Assembly (NCBI RefSeq): GCF_003324565.1
Contig: NZ_QOLA01000022.1
Coordinates: forward strand, 1-64,000
Length of the DNA stretch: 64,000 bases
Source: Streptomyces sp. SDr-06
Lineage (GTDB): Bacteria > Actinomycetota > Actinomycetes > Streptomycetales > Streptomycetaceae
Direction of reading: 5' to 3'
The translations under genes were made by a program, and so were the position numbers. The notes beneath the pieces are model-generated. The model saw nothing but the letters and a program-made list of their open reading frames with translations, was not told the DNA's origin and made no database searches. Below, in pieces: positions 26,261 through 35,300 of the stretch. How positions within the stretch are numbered: the stretch's first letter is position 1; each line of letters opens with the position of its first letter.

Positions 26261-26908
26261 CTGAGCACGCGCCTCGACCACCGCAATCCCCTCGTGTTCG
26301 ACACACACGAGCTGGGACGGCGTCCCGGTGCGCTCCAGCGGCTCTCCCGCACCGTGGAGGCCCCGAAGGAACTCGGGATCCCCGAGGTCATCCACGTGCC
26401 CGAGGGAAGGCCCGTGGACATCGAGCTCCGTCTGGAGTCGGTCATGGAAGGGGTGCTTGTCACAGGCACCGCCCGTGCATCGGCCGAGGGGGAGTGCGTA
26501 AGGTGTCTGGAGCCGCTTCAGCAGGACGTTGAAGTGGACTTCCAGGAAATGTTCTCGTACCCCGACACCGACGACCGGGGCCGCCGCAAGGCAGCCGCGG
26601 ACGACGATGCCGAGGACGACGAGGACATGATTCCGCTCGAGGACGGCATGTTCGACCTCGAGCCCTTGCTGCGTGACGCGGTAGTGCTCGCACTGCCGAT
26701 GCAGCCGGTGTGCCGGGAGGACTGCCCCGGGCTCTGTTCCGAATGTGGAGCGAGCCTGGCAGACGACCCGGACCACCACCATGACGCCGTCGACATCCGT
26801 TGGGCGGCACTGCAGGGACTCGCCGGGACCATCCAGGACGGCGAGAAGGACAACATGAGCGGCACTGCCTCTGACGCGCAGCACGCCGCCGAGAAGCAGG
26901 AGAAGTAG
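26261..26908 (+). CDS. YceD/DUF177 family protein
   Basis: 215 residues if it starts at the CTG at 26261 (LSTRLDHRNPLVFDTHELGR), which has AGGAAG 6 bases upstream. No ATG or GTG exists in frame near the conserved N terminus, so a CTG start is the best reading. The C-terminal half has the DUF177 cysteine pattern CREDCPGLCSECG and an acidic middle (ADDDAEDDEDM). YceD proteins almost always precede rpmF, as here (2 bases apart), and are linked to 23S rRNA maturation or 50S assembly; the exact job is not fixed. Confidence 0.88.
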   Translation: MSTRLDHRNPLVFDTHELGRRPGALQRLSRTVEAPKELGIPEVIHVPEGRPVDIELRLESVMEGVLVTGTARASAEGECVRCLEPLQQDVEVDFQEMFSYPDTDDRGRRKAAADDDAEDDEDMIPLEDGMFDLEPLLRDAVVLALPMQPVCREDCPGLCSECGASLADDPDHHHDAVDIRWAALQGLAGTIQDGEKDNMSGTASDAQHAAEKQEK

Positions 26909-26910
26909 CC

Positions 26911-27084
26911 GTGGCTGTTCCGAAGCGGAAGATGTCGCGCAGCAACACGCGCCACCGCCGGTCGCAGTGGAAGGCTGCGGTCCCCACCCTGGTTGCGTGC
27001 GAGCGCTGCCATGAGCCGAAGCTCCAGCACATCGCGTGCCCGAGCTGCGGCACCTACAACAAGCGCCAGGTCCTCGAGGTCTGA
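26911..27084 (+). CDS. rpmF: 50S ribosomal protein L32
   Basis: 57 residues: MAVPKRKMSRSNTRHRRSQW start (GTG), and a zinc ribbon with CERC and CPSC. Too short to stand out as an open frame but unmistakable by sequence. It starts 2 bases after the yceD stop and is followed 19 bases later by rnc, so the three are one operon. Confidence 0.97.
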   Translation: MAVPKRKMSRSNTRHRRSQWKAAVPTLVACERCHEPKLQHIACPSCGTYNKRQVLEV

Positions 27085-27103
27085 GCGGCTGGTGAGAGGC
27101 CCG

Positions 27104-27916
27104 ATGTCTGAGTCCAACGCCAAAAAGGCGGACAACAACACGGCCTCGTCCCACACGCTTCTGGAAGGGCGGCTCGGGTATCAGCTCGAGTCCGCCCTTC
27201 TGGTGCGTGCGCTCACCCACCGTTCGTACGCGTACGAGAACGGCGGTCTGCCGACGAATGAGCGGCTCGAGTTCCTCGGGGACTCGGTGCTCGGTCTGGT
27301 CGTCACCGACACGCTGTACCGCACCCACCCCGACCTTCCGGAAGGCCAACTGGCCAAGCTCCGGGCCGCGGTGGTCAACTCTCGTGCGCTGGCGGAGGTG
27401 GGCCGCGGGCTCGAACTCGGCTCCTTCATCCGGCTCGGCCGGGGCGAAGAGGGCACGGGCGGCCGGGACAAGGCATCCATCCTCGCCGACACCCTTGAAG
27501 CGGTGATCGGTGCGGTCTATCTCGACCAGGGTCTTGAGGCGGCGTCCGCGCTCGTCCACAAGCTGTTCGACCCCCTGATCGAGAAGTCCTCGAACCTCGG
27601 GGCCGGCCTGGACTGGAAGACCAGTCTCCAGGAGCTGACGGCGGCCGAAGGGCTCGGTGTTCCCGAGTACCTGGTCTCCGAAACCGGGCCCGACCACGAG
27701 AAGACCTTTACTGCTGCCGCCCGCGTCGGTGGTGTCTCGTACGGCACCGGCACCGGCCGCAGCAAGAAGGAAGCGGAGCAGCAGGCCGCGGAGTCGGCAT
27801 GGCGGGCCATCCGGGCCGCCGCCGACGAGCGGGCCAAGGCAGCGGCGGAAGCTCCCGTCGCCGCCGCGACCGATGGCGGGTCGCCGACCCCCGCCGCCGG
27901 CGGTTCGGCGGCCTGA
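27104..27916 (+). CDS. rnc: Ribonuclease III
   Basis: 270-residue double-strand-specific endonuclease. Signature NERLEFLGDSVLGLVV holds the catalytic acidic residues; a second metal-binding patch is in DTLEAVIGAVYLDQG. The dsRNA-binding domain covers about 170-245 (DWKTSLQELTAAEGLGVPEY, then RSKKEAEQQAAESAW), and an Ala/Pro-rich tail follows. In S. coelicolor this gene is absB, and mutants lose antibiotic production, so it acts as a global regulator as well as an rRNA processing enzyme. Start at ATG 27104; GTG 27092 is an alternative. Confidence 0.96.
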   Translation: MSESNAKKADNNTASSHTLLEGRLGYQLESALLVRALTHRSYAYENGGLPTNERLEFLGDSVLGLVVTDTLYRTHPDLPEGQLAKLRAAVVNSRALAEVGRGLELGSFIRLGRGEEGTGGRDKASILADTLEAVIGAVYLDQGLEAASALVHKLFDPLIEKSSNLGAGLDWKTSLQELTAAEGLGVPEYLVSETGPDHEKTFTAAARVGGVSYGTGTGRSKKEAEQQAAESAWRAIRAAADERAKAAAEAPVAAATDGGSPTPAAGGSAA

Positions 27917-28048
27917 GGGCCCTCCTTCCTTCGAGCCCCCGTCCAGCACCCGCGGTGCCGGGCGGGGGTTTCGCATGCCCGCCCGCCCCGGGGCCGCCCG
28001 GACCCGGCCCGTTGCGAGCGGCCGAGGGGCACGCGGTAATCTGCGGCC

Positions 28049-28909
28049 ATGCCTGAGCTGCCCGAAGTCGAAGTGGTACGGCGTGGACTCGAGCGCTGGG
28101 TGGCCGGGCGCGTCGTGGCGGACGTCGAGGTGCTGCATCCCCGCGCCGTACGCCGCCACCTCGCCGGGGGCGAGGACTTCGCGGCCCGGCTCAAGGGCCA
28201 CCGGATCGGGGTCGCCCGGCGGCGTGGAAAGTACCTGTGGCTGCCGCTCGCGGACACGGACGCCTCCGTGCTCGGCCACCTCGGCATGAGCGGGCAGCTG
28301 CTGGTGCAGCCCGAGGACGCCCCGGACGAGAAGCACCTGCGGATCCGGGTGCGGTTCCAGGACGAGGCGGGCACCGAGCTGCGCTTCGTGGACCAGCGGA
28401 CCTTCGGCGGGCTCTCGCTGCACGACAACACGCCCGACGGGCTGCCCGACGTCATCGCGCACATCGCCCGGGACCCGCTGGACCCCGAGTTCGACGACGA
28501 GGCCTTCTTCGTGGCGCTCCGCCTGAAGCGCACCACGGTCAAACGGGCCCTGCTCGATCAGTCGCTCATCAGCGGGGTCGGCAACATCTACGCCGACGAG
28601 GCGCTCTGGCGCGCCCGGCTGCACTACGACCGCCCCACCGCGACCCTCAACCGCCCCAAGGCCGCCGAACTCCTGGGCCACGCACGGGACGTCATGAACG
28701 CGGCGCTCGCCGTCGGCGGCACCAGCTTCGACAGCCTCTACGTCAACGTCAACGGCGAGTCCGGCTACTTCGATCGCTCGCTGGACGCGTACGGCCGCGA
28801 GGGCGAGCCGTGCCGGCGCTGCGGAACGGCGATGCGCAGGCGCGCCTGGATGAACCGCTCCAGCTACTTCTGCCCGAAGTGTCAGAGGGTCCCGCGCGCC
28901 GCGTCGTAG
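28049..28909 (+). CDS. mutM: Formamidopyrimidine-DNA glycosylase
   Basis: 286-residue base-excision-repair enzyme removing 8-oxoguanine and ring-opened purines. The N-terminal PELPEVEVVRRGLE holds the catalytic Pro2 and Glu3; the C-terminal zinc finger is CRRCGTAM ... YFCPKCQ. Length is normal. TAATCT lies exactly six bases before the ATG with no Shine-Dalgarno, so this is another leaderless start. Its last 28 bases overlap the end of the convergent HxlR gene. Confidence 0.96.
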   Translation: MPELPEVEVVRRGLERWVAGRVVADVEVLHPRAVRRHLAGGEDFAARLKGHRIGVARRRGKYLWLPLADTDASVLGHLGMSGQLLVQPEDAPDEKHLRIRVRFQDEAGTELRFVDQRTFGGLSLHDNTPDGLPDVIAHIARDPLDPEFDDEAFFVALRLKRTTVKRALLDQSLISGVGNIYADEALWRARLHYDRPTATLNRPKAAELLGHARDVMNAALAVGGTSFDSLYVNVNGESGYFDRSLDAYGREGEPCRRCGTAMRRRAWMNRSSYFCPKCQRVPRAAS

Positions 28910-29298
28910 CTCTGCCGCGCGTCGAGCACCGCCGGCATCCGCTCCTCCACGAAGTGGATGAGTGAGAGCAGCCGGTCGGCCACCTCGCGCCCCAGCGGGG
29001 TCAGTTCGTAGTCGACCCGCGGCGGGTTGGTGGGCTGGGCCTCGCGGTGGACGAGGCCGTCCCGCTCCAGCGCGTGCAGCGTCTGGGACAGCATCTTCTC
29101 GCTCACGCCGTCGACCCGGCGGCGCAGCTCGTTGAAGCGCAGGCTGCTCTCGCGCAGCGCGCCCAGGGTGAGGCTGCCCCAGCGTCCCGTGACGTTCTCC
29201 AGCGTGCGCCGGGACGGACAGGACCTGGAGAACACGTCGAACGCCAGGTCCGTGCCGTCGCAGGGCGCTGTGGGTGCGGCGGTGGTGATCTCGTCCAT
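28882..29298 (-). CDS. HxlR-family transcriptional regulator
   Basis: 138 residues. A winged helix with the family pattern: Cys near the start of the domain (SRSCPSRRTLENVTGRWGSL), LRFNELRRRVDGVSEKMLSQTLH as recognition helix region, and GLVHREAQPTNPPRVDYELTP as wing. HxlR proteins often sense quinones, aldehydes or oxidants and control an adjacent oxidoreductase. Here the divergent neighbour is a flavodoxin-like reductase, which is the probable target. TAGCCT sits six bases before the ATG on this strand (leaderless). Confidence 0.9.
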   Translation of the reverse strand: MDEITTAAPTAPCDGTDLAFDVFSRSCPSRRTLENVTGRWGSLTLGALRESSLRFNELRRRVDGVSEKMLSQTLHALERDGLVHREAQPTNPPRVDYELTPLGREVADRLLSLIHFVEERMPAVLDARQSYDAARGTL

Positions 29299-29460
29299 GC
29301 CTACAGGCTACTCCTCCACAGCGCACACGCATGGGTTGCGCTAACCAAAAGTTAGTGCTTACCTGTGTGCAGCGCCGCGGCGGGCAGCCGCCGCGGAACC
29401 GGCCGTCGGCCGTCGCGCCCGTTCTGTCGTTCTTCTGACGTTCTGAGGGGATCCCCCGCC

Positions 29461-30051
29461 GTGACCACTCCTGTTGTCTCGATCGCCTACCACTCCGGGT
29501 ACGGCCACACCTCCGTGCTCGCCGAAGCCGTCCGCGCCGGTGCCGCCGAGGCCGGGGCCACCGTCCACGTCATCGCCGTGGACGCCATCACCGAGGCGGA
29601 GTGGGAGCTGCTCGACGCCTCCGACGCCGTGATCTTCGGCTCGCCCACCTACATGGGCACCGCGTCCGGCGCCTTCCACCAGTTCGCCGAGGCCACCTCG
29701 AAGCGCTGGTTCACCGACGCCTGGCGGGACAAGATCGCCGCCGGCTTCACCAACTCGGGCTCCAAGAGCGGCGACAAGGGCCACACCCTCCAGTACTTCC
29801 AGACGCTGGCCGCCCAGCACGGCATGCACTGGGTGAACCTCGGCCTCAAGCCCGGCTGGAACGCGAGCACGGCCTCCGAGCACGACCTGAACCGGCTCGG
29901 CTTCTCCTCGGGCGCCGCCGCCCAGACCCACACCGACCAGGGCCCCGAGGGCGTCCACAAGGCCGACATAGCGACCGCCGAGCGCCTCGGCCGCCGCGTC
30001 GCCGAGACCACCCGCGTCTTCCTCGTGGGCAGGGCCGCCCTCAGCGCCTGA
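29461..30051 (+). CDS. Flavodoxin-fold NAD(P)H reductase, WrbA-like
   Basis: 196 residues. FMN-binding fold: VSIAYHSGYGHTSVLAEAV (phosphate loop), then DAVIFGSPTYMGTASGAFHQF and AAGFTNSGSKSGDKGHT, the pattern of WrbA-type quinone reductases. It likely reduces quinones or FMN and is controlled by the divergent HxlR regulator 162 bases away. GTG start; GAGGGG lies about 16 bases upstream. Confidence 0.88.
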   Translation: MTTPVVSIAYHSGYGHTSVLAEAVRAGAAEAGATVHVIAVDAITEAEWELLDASDAVIFGSPTYMGTASGAFHQFAEATSKRWFTDAWRDKIAAGFTNSGSKSGDKGHTLQYFQTLAAQHGMHWVNLGLKPGWNASTASEHDLNRLGFSSGAAAQTHTDQGPEGVHKADIATAERLGRRVAETTRVFLVGRAALSA

Positions 30052-30118
30052 TCGATTCATGGCGGCGGACCGGAGTTCCAGGCGATTCCCGCGCGGTGAT
30101 CCACTTCCGCTCCTGTGA

Positions 30119-30152
30119 AAAAGCCCCCGCCGTCGCAACGGCGGGGGCTTTT
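30119..30152. terminator. Bidirectional terminator between the flavodoxin gene and the CAP-domain gene
   Basis: A 15-base perfect stem, AAAAGCCCCCGCCGT and its complement, around CGCA. A-run and T-run flanks allow it to work on both strands. Confidence 0.95.
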
Positions 30153-30231
30153 CATGCGCGTACGAACGAATTCCGTCCACGCGCCTACGCATGAGCGACG
30201 GCCCGTACGGAAGGTACGGTCGCGCGCTTGA

Positions 30232-31116
30232 TCAGAAGCCGAAGTCCTGGGTCCACCAGGGGCCGCCGGGGCCGAAGTGCACGCCGACGCCCAGCGACTT
30301 GTACGAGCAGTTCAGGATGTTCGCGCGGTGGCCCGGGCTGTTCATCCAGGCGTCCATCACGGCCTTGGCATCGGCCTGGCCGCGCGCGATGTTCTCGCCG
30401 CCGAGGCCCTGGACGCCCGCCTTCGCGGCCCGGTCCCACGGCGTCCTGCCGTCCGGGTCGGTGTGGTCGAAGAAGCCGCGGGCCGCCATGTCGTCGCTGA
30501 ACGCGGTCGCGAGCGAGGCCAGCGCCGGGTCGGCGTTCACCGGGGTGCAACCGGCCATCGCCCGCTGCTGGTTGACCAGGGACATCACGGTGGCCGCGGC
30601 CGAGGCCTCGGCGGAGGGCGCCTGGACGCGCTGCGCGGGGACGCGGGCCGCCGGGGTGCCCGACGGGGCGGCCGGCTTCGGCGGGACGGAGGCGGGGGCC
30701 TCGGTCTTCTTCTGCGGCGCGGGCGCAGATGCGGGTGCCGACGGCGTGGCCGAGGCGCTGGGGGAGGGGGCGGTGGACGGCGCGTGCGCCGCCTTGGCCG
30801 TCTCGGCGGGGGTCGGCGCCGCACTGCTGGGCTTCTCCGACTCGCCGCCCTGCGCCTGCACGTTGGGCGTGGCGCTCGCGTGGAGCCGGCCATCGGCCGC
30901 GGTGTCGCCGCTCACCTTGTACGTGCCGCCACCGGGCAGCAGGCCCGAGGCGACGGCCACGGCGCCCACGGCCACCGCGGCGGAGACGCCGAGCAGCCCG
31001 ATGCGCACGGGCACGCTCCCCCGCTTCCTGCGGGATCCGCCCGGGGACCGGCCGTCCTGACCCGCCGCGACGTCTGCGGGCGCGGGGTCGGCGGCGGAGC
31101 GACGATGGCGTCCCAT
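30232..31116 (-). CDS. Secreted/anchored CAP-domain (SCP-like) protein
   Basis: 294 residues from the ATG at 31116 (AGGAAGG 7 bases upstream; MGRHRRSAADP). A cytoplasmic Arg-rich leader is followed by a membrane or signal segment (IGLLGVSAAVAVGAVAVASG, about 40-60), a Ser/Pro/Ala-rich stalk (about 75-170) and a C-terminal CAP domain from about 175 (MSLVNQQRAMAGCTPV, GFFDHTDPDGRTPWDRA, GENIARGQ, SPGHRANILN). The domain keeps the HxD and GENIA signatures. CAP proteins in bacteria are secreted and of unclear function. No obvious protein partner nearby. Confidence 0.9.
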   Translation of the reverse strand: MGRHRRSAADPAPADVAAGQDGRSPGGSRRKRGSVPVRIGLLGVSAAVAVGAVAVASGLLPGGGTYKVSGDTAADGRLHASATPNVQAQGGESEKPSSAAPTPAETAKAAHAPSTAPSPSASATPSAPASAPAPQKKTEAPASVPPKPAAPSGTPAARVPAQRVQAPSAEASAAATVMSLVNQQRAMAGCTPVNADPALASLATAFSDDMAARGFFDHTDPDGRTPWDRAAKAGVQGLGGENIARGQADAKAVMDAWMNSPGHRANILNCSYKSLGVGVHFGPGGPWWTQDFGF

Positions 31117-31295
31117 CTGTGCCTTCCTCAATGCCGTGGGCAATGCCTGGTCGCATTGCCGAGAGGGCCATGATCGGCCCGAAATGATCAAATGCGCACT
31201 AACCCATACGGGTGAGGCTCATTTCGTCGCGACTGTACGCCATGACGCATGGGGGCGAAGTGCTGCGTGAGCAATTGGCCGGTTAGCGTGCACCT

Positions 31296-31589
31296 ATGAA
31301 CGAAGATGCGCACGAAGTTGTTCGACTGACGGCCTGGGTGCGCGGGCGAGTGCAGCAAGTCGGCTTCCGCTGGTTCACCAGGGCAAATGCTCTGGAGATC
31401 GGCGGCCTCAGCGGGTTCGCCCTCAATCTGGACGACGGACGCGTCCAGGTCGTCGCCGAGGGGCCACGTGAGAATTGCCACCGTTTGCTGGAGTGGCTTC
31501 GCTCCGACGACACACCGGGCCGCGTCGACGGTGTGACCGAGATCTGGGACACACCGCGCGGCGGCTACGACACCTTCGCCATCCGCTGA
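31296..31589 (+). CDS. acyP: Acylphosphatase
   Basis: 97 residues, MNEDAHEVVRLTAWVRGRVQ start. Catalytic Arg in GRVQQVGFRWF and Asn in GFALNLDDGRVQVVAEG. It hydrolyses acyl phosphates such as acetyl or carbamoyl phosphate. TAGCGT (31284-31289) is six bases before the ATG: leaderless. Confidence 0.95.
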   Translation: MNEDAHEVVRLTAWVRGRVQQVGFRWFTRANALEIGGLSGFALNLDDGRVQVVAEGPRENCHRLLEWLRSDDTPGRVDGVTEIWDTPRGGYDTFAIR

Positions 31590-31968
31590 GCGTCGCTGCG
31601 CCGACGGCGGCGGCCGACCGCGGTGACACCCCGCGTCCGGCTCGCAACCACGCGCTGACCTCGAACGATCTGGCTGTTGCCATCTCGCGCGCGGCGTGCA
31701 AGGCTGCGGCAGTAAGGATGATCTCCACGCCCCCAGGGCTCCGAGGAAAGGCCCCGCCGCGCGTTCCGCGGCCGCGGGCCCCCGGATTGCCGGTGGATAC
31801 GGGGCGTGATCGTGTTGACCGTCAAACTTTTTGGTGAGACTCTGGAAGCCCCGCGCACCTTAGCTGTTTGGCATGAAGAACCGCAGTCAAAGTCCAAGCA
31901 CCGCGGGTGCGATTCCCTCACGACCCACACCGCTTCGGTCGGTCACTCAGTGTGGAGGACCATCCATC

Positions 31969-32187
31969 ATGGCAAAGGCGCTTCTCGGTTACGTCGGCGG
32001 TTCCGACCCGCGACTCCTCGCCGAGATGCGACGGCTCCAGCAGCGCGTCCAGGACCTCGAGTCCGAGCTGAACCGGATTCAGTCCGAGAACGACGTGCTG
32101 TCGGCTGCCGCCGCTTCGCACCGCGGAGATTCGCTGCTCGAAGGCATCGACATCGACGTCCCGCAGGCGGAGCCCGCCCTCACCTGA
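31969..32187 (+). CDS. Small coiled-coil protein of unknown function
   Basis: 72 residues from the ATG at 31969 (GGAGGA about 11 bases upstream). After MAKALLGYVGGSDPRLLAEM comes a heptad coiled coil (RRLQQRVQDLESELNRIQSE) and an acidic tail (LLEGIDIDVPQAEP). A longer start at 31873 is possible but would add unstructured residues without a Shine-Dalgarno. It precedes smc in other Streptomyces too. The coiled coil suggests a dimer or an adaptor; function unknown. Confidence 0.8.
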   Translation: MAKALLGYVGGSDPRLLAEMRRLQQRVQDLESELNRIQSENDVLSAAAASHRGDSLLEGIDIDVPQAEPALT

Positions 32188-32244
32188 TCGTCGGGTGAGA
32201 GAGGCTTCCGTTCCTCTCGTCGAGATCGAGAGATCCGCAAGACC

Positions 32245-32258
32245 TGCAATGCATTGCA
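32245..32258. repeat. Perfect 14-base palindrome TGCAATGCATTGCA
   Basis: Self-complementary with no spacer, immediately before the terminator hairpin. Its AT content is far above the local average. It could be an operator or part of the terminator structure. Confidence 0.5.
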
Positions 32259-32290
32259 AGGGACGCTTCGGCGTCCCTTCTTTCTTTCTT
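32258..32290 (+). terminator. Intrinsic terminator before smc
   Basis: AAGGGACGC, loop TTCG, GCGTCCCTT, then CTTTCTTTCTT. Stable tetraloop and pyrimidine tail make it a clear Rho-independent terminator for the coiled-coil gene. Confidence 0.92.
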
Positions 32291-32395
32291 CCGGGCCGGT
32301 CCGCGCCGGTCTGCCCGGTCTGCCTTTCTCTTACGGTCTGATGTGCCCTGCACCTTCCTGGGCGAAACCGAGAGTGAAAGGTAGAGTCCGGCGGC

Positions 32396-35300
32396 GTGCA
32401 CCTCAAGGCCCTCACTCTGCGCGGATTCAAATCCTTCGCCTCCGCGACCACGCTGAAGTTCGAGCCGGGCATCACCTGTGTGGTGGGCCCCAACGGCTCC
32501 GGCAAGTCCAATGTCGTGGACGCGCTGAGCTGGGTGATGGGCGAGCAGGGGGCCAAGTCGCTGCGCGGCGGAAAGATGGAGGACGTCATCTTCGCCGGGA
32601 CCACCGGCCGTCCGCCGCTGGGCCGTGCCGAAGTCTCCCTCACCATCGACAATTCCGACGGCGCGCTGCCCATCGAATACGCCGAAGTCACCATCACGCG
32701 GATCATGTTCCGCAACGGCGGCAGCGAATACCAGATCAACGGGGACACCTGCCGGCTGCTCGACATCCAGGAACTGCTCTCCGACTCCGGCATCGGCCGC
32801 GAGATGCACGTCATCGTCGGGCAGGGCCAGCTCGACTCGGTGCTGCACGCCGACCCGATGGGGCGGCGCGCGTTCATCGAGGAGGCCGCGGGCGTCCTCA
32901 AGCACCGCAAGCGCAAGGAGAAGGCGCTGCGGAAGCTGGACGCGATGAAGGCCAACCTCGCCCGCGTCCAGGACCTCACCGACGAGCTGCGGCGCCAGCT
33001 CAAGCCGCTCGGCCGGCAGGCCGCGGTCGCCCGCCGCGCCGCCGTCATCCAGGCCGACCTGCGTGACGCCCGGCTCCGGCTGCTCGCCGACGACCTCGTA
33101 CGGATGCGGGAGGCGCTCAGCGCCGAGATCGCCGACGAGGCCGAGCTGCTGCGCCGCAAGGAGAGCGCGGCGGCCGACCTCAAGGCCGCGCTGGCCCGCG
33201 AGGCCCAACTGGAGGAGCAGGTGCGGCAGTTGTCGCCGCGGCTCCAGCGCGCGCAGGGGACCTGGTACGAGCTGTCCCAGCTGGCCGAGCGGGTGCGCGG
33301 CACGATCTCGCTCGCCGACGCCCGGGTCAAGAGCGCGAGCGCGCAGCCCCCCGAGGAGCGGCGCGGGCGCGACCCCGAGGACATGGAGCGCGAGGCCGCC
33401 CGGATCCGCGAGCAGGAGGCCGAGCTGGAGGCGGCCCTCGAAGCGGCCGAGCACGCCCTGGAGGACACCGCCGCCCACCGCGCCGAGCTCGAACGGGAAC
33501 TCGCCGCCGAGGAACGGCGTTTGAAGGACGTGGCCCGCGCCATCGCCGACCGGCGCGAGGGCCTGGCGCGGCTGCACGGGCAGGTCAACGCGGCGCGGAG
33601 CAGGGCGGGTTCCGCGCAGGCCGAGATCGACCGGCTCGCCGCCGCGCGCGACGAGGCGGGGGAGCGGGCGGCCCTCGCACAGGAGGAGTACGAACAGCTC
33701 AAGGCCGAGGTGGACGGCCTGGAGGCGGACGACACCGAGCTCGCCGAGGCCCACGACGCGGCCAAGCGGGAGCTTGCCGCGGCCGAGACCGCGCTGGGCG
33801 CCGCCCGCGAGGAGGCCACCGCAGCCGAGCGGAAACGTGCCGCCGTCTCCGCCCGGCACGACGCCCTCGCGCTGGGACTGCGCCGCAAGGACGGCACGGG
33901 CGCGCTGCTCGCCGCCCGCGACGCGCTGACGGGGCTGCTCGGCCCGGCCGCCGAGCTGCTCACCGTGGCCCCGGGGTACGAGGTGCCCGTCGCCGCGGCC
34001 CTCGGCGCCGCCGCCGACGCCGTCGCGGTGAGCGGCCCCTCGGCGGCCGCCGAAGCCATCCGGATGCTGCGCAAGCAGGACGCCGGCCGCGCCGCCCTGC
34101 TCCTCAACGGCGCCCCCGAGGACGAGGACGCGCGGCCCGCGCGCGGGGACGGCCCGCCCCGCGCCGCCGACCTGGTCCGTGGCCCCGCCGACCTGCTGCC
34201 CGCCGTACGGCGGCTGCTGCGCGACGTCGTGGTGGTCGCCACCCTGGAGGACGCCGAGGACCTCGTCTACACCCGGCCCGCGTTGATCGCGGTCACCGCC
34301 GAGGGCGATGTGCTCGGCGCCCACTTCGCGCACGGCGGATCGGCCGGAGCGCCCAGCCTCCTGGAGGTCCAGGCGTCCGTCGACGAAGCCGCCGCCGAGC
34401 TCGCCGACCTGGCCGTACGGTGCGAGGAACTGGCTCGGGTGCAGCAGGAGGCGAGCGGACGCCGGGCCGAACTGGCGCTCGCTGTGGAGGAGTTGGGGGA
34501 GCGGCGGCGGGCCGCCGAGAAGGCGCGGTCCTCCGTGGCCCAGCAGCTCGGCCGGCTCGCCGGACAGGCGCGCGGGGCGGCCGGGGAGGCCGAGCGGACC
34601 GCGGCCGCCGCGGCCCGCGCCCAGGAGGCTTTGGAGAAGGCGACCGAGGAGGCGCAGGAGCTGGCCGAGCGGCTGCTCGTCGCCGAGGAGATGCCGGTCG
34701 AGGAGGAGCCCGACACCTCGGTGCGCGACCGGCTCGCGGCGGACGGCGCCAACGCCCGCCAGACCGAGATGGAGGCCCGCCTCCAGGCCCGTACCCACGA
34801 GGAGCGGGTCAAGGCGCTCGCGGGGCGGGCCGAGGCGCTCGACCGCGGGGCCCGGGCCGAACGCGAGGCGCGGGCCCGCGCCGAGCAGCGGCGCGCCCGG
34901 CTGCGTCACGAGGCGGCCGTCGCCGGGGCCGTCGCCTCGGGCGCCCGCACCCTGCTCGCCCACGTCGAGGTGTCGCTGGTGCGGGCCGAGCGGGAGCGGG
35001 CCGGGGCCGAGGCCGCCAAGGCCGAGCGCGAGCAGGAGCTGACCGCGGCGCGCGGCGCCGGGCGGGACCTCAAGGCGGAACTCGACAAACTCACGGATTC
35101 GGTTCACCGCGGCGAGGTACTGGGAGCAGAGAAGCGGCTGCGGATCGAGCAGCTGGAGACCAGGGCGCTGGAGGAGCTGGGAGTCGAGCCGGCGGGGCTC
35201 GTGGCGGAGTACGGCCCCGACCAGCCGGTGGCTCCCTCGCCGCCCGCCGAGGGAGAGGAGCTGCCGGATGACCCGGACCATCCGCGCAACCAGCCGGTCC

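Noticed and set aside
26048..29332. Very long minus-strand frame across yceD, rpmF, rnc and mutM
   Set aside because: No recognisable domain, while four known genes occupy the plus strand with correct starts and motifs.
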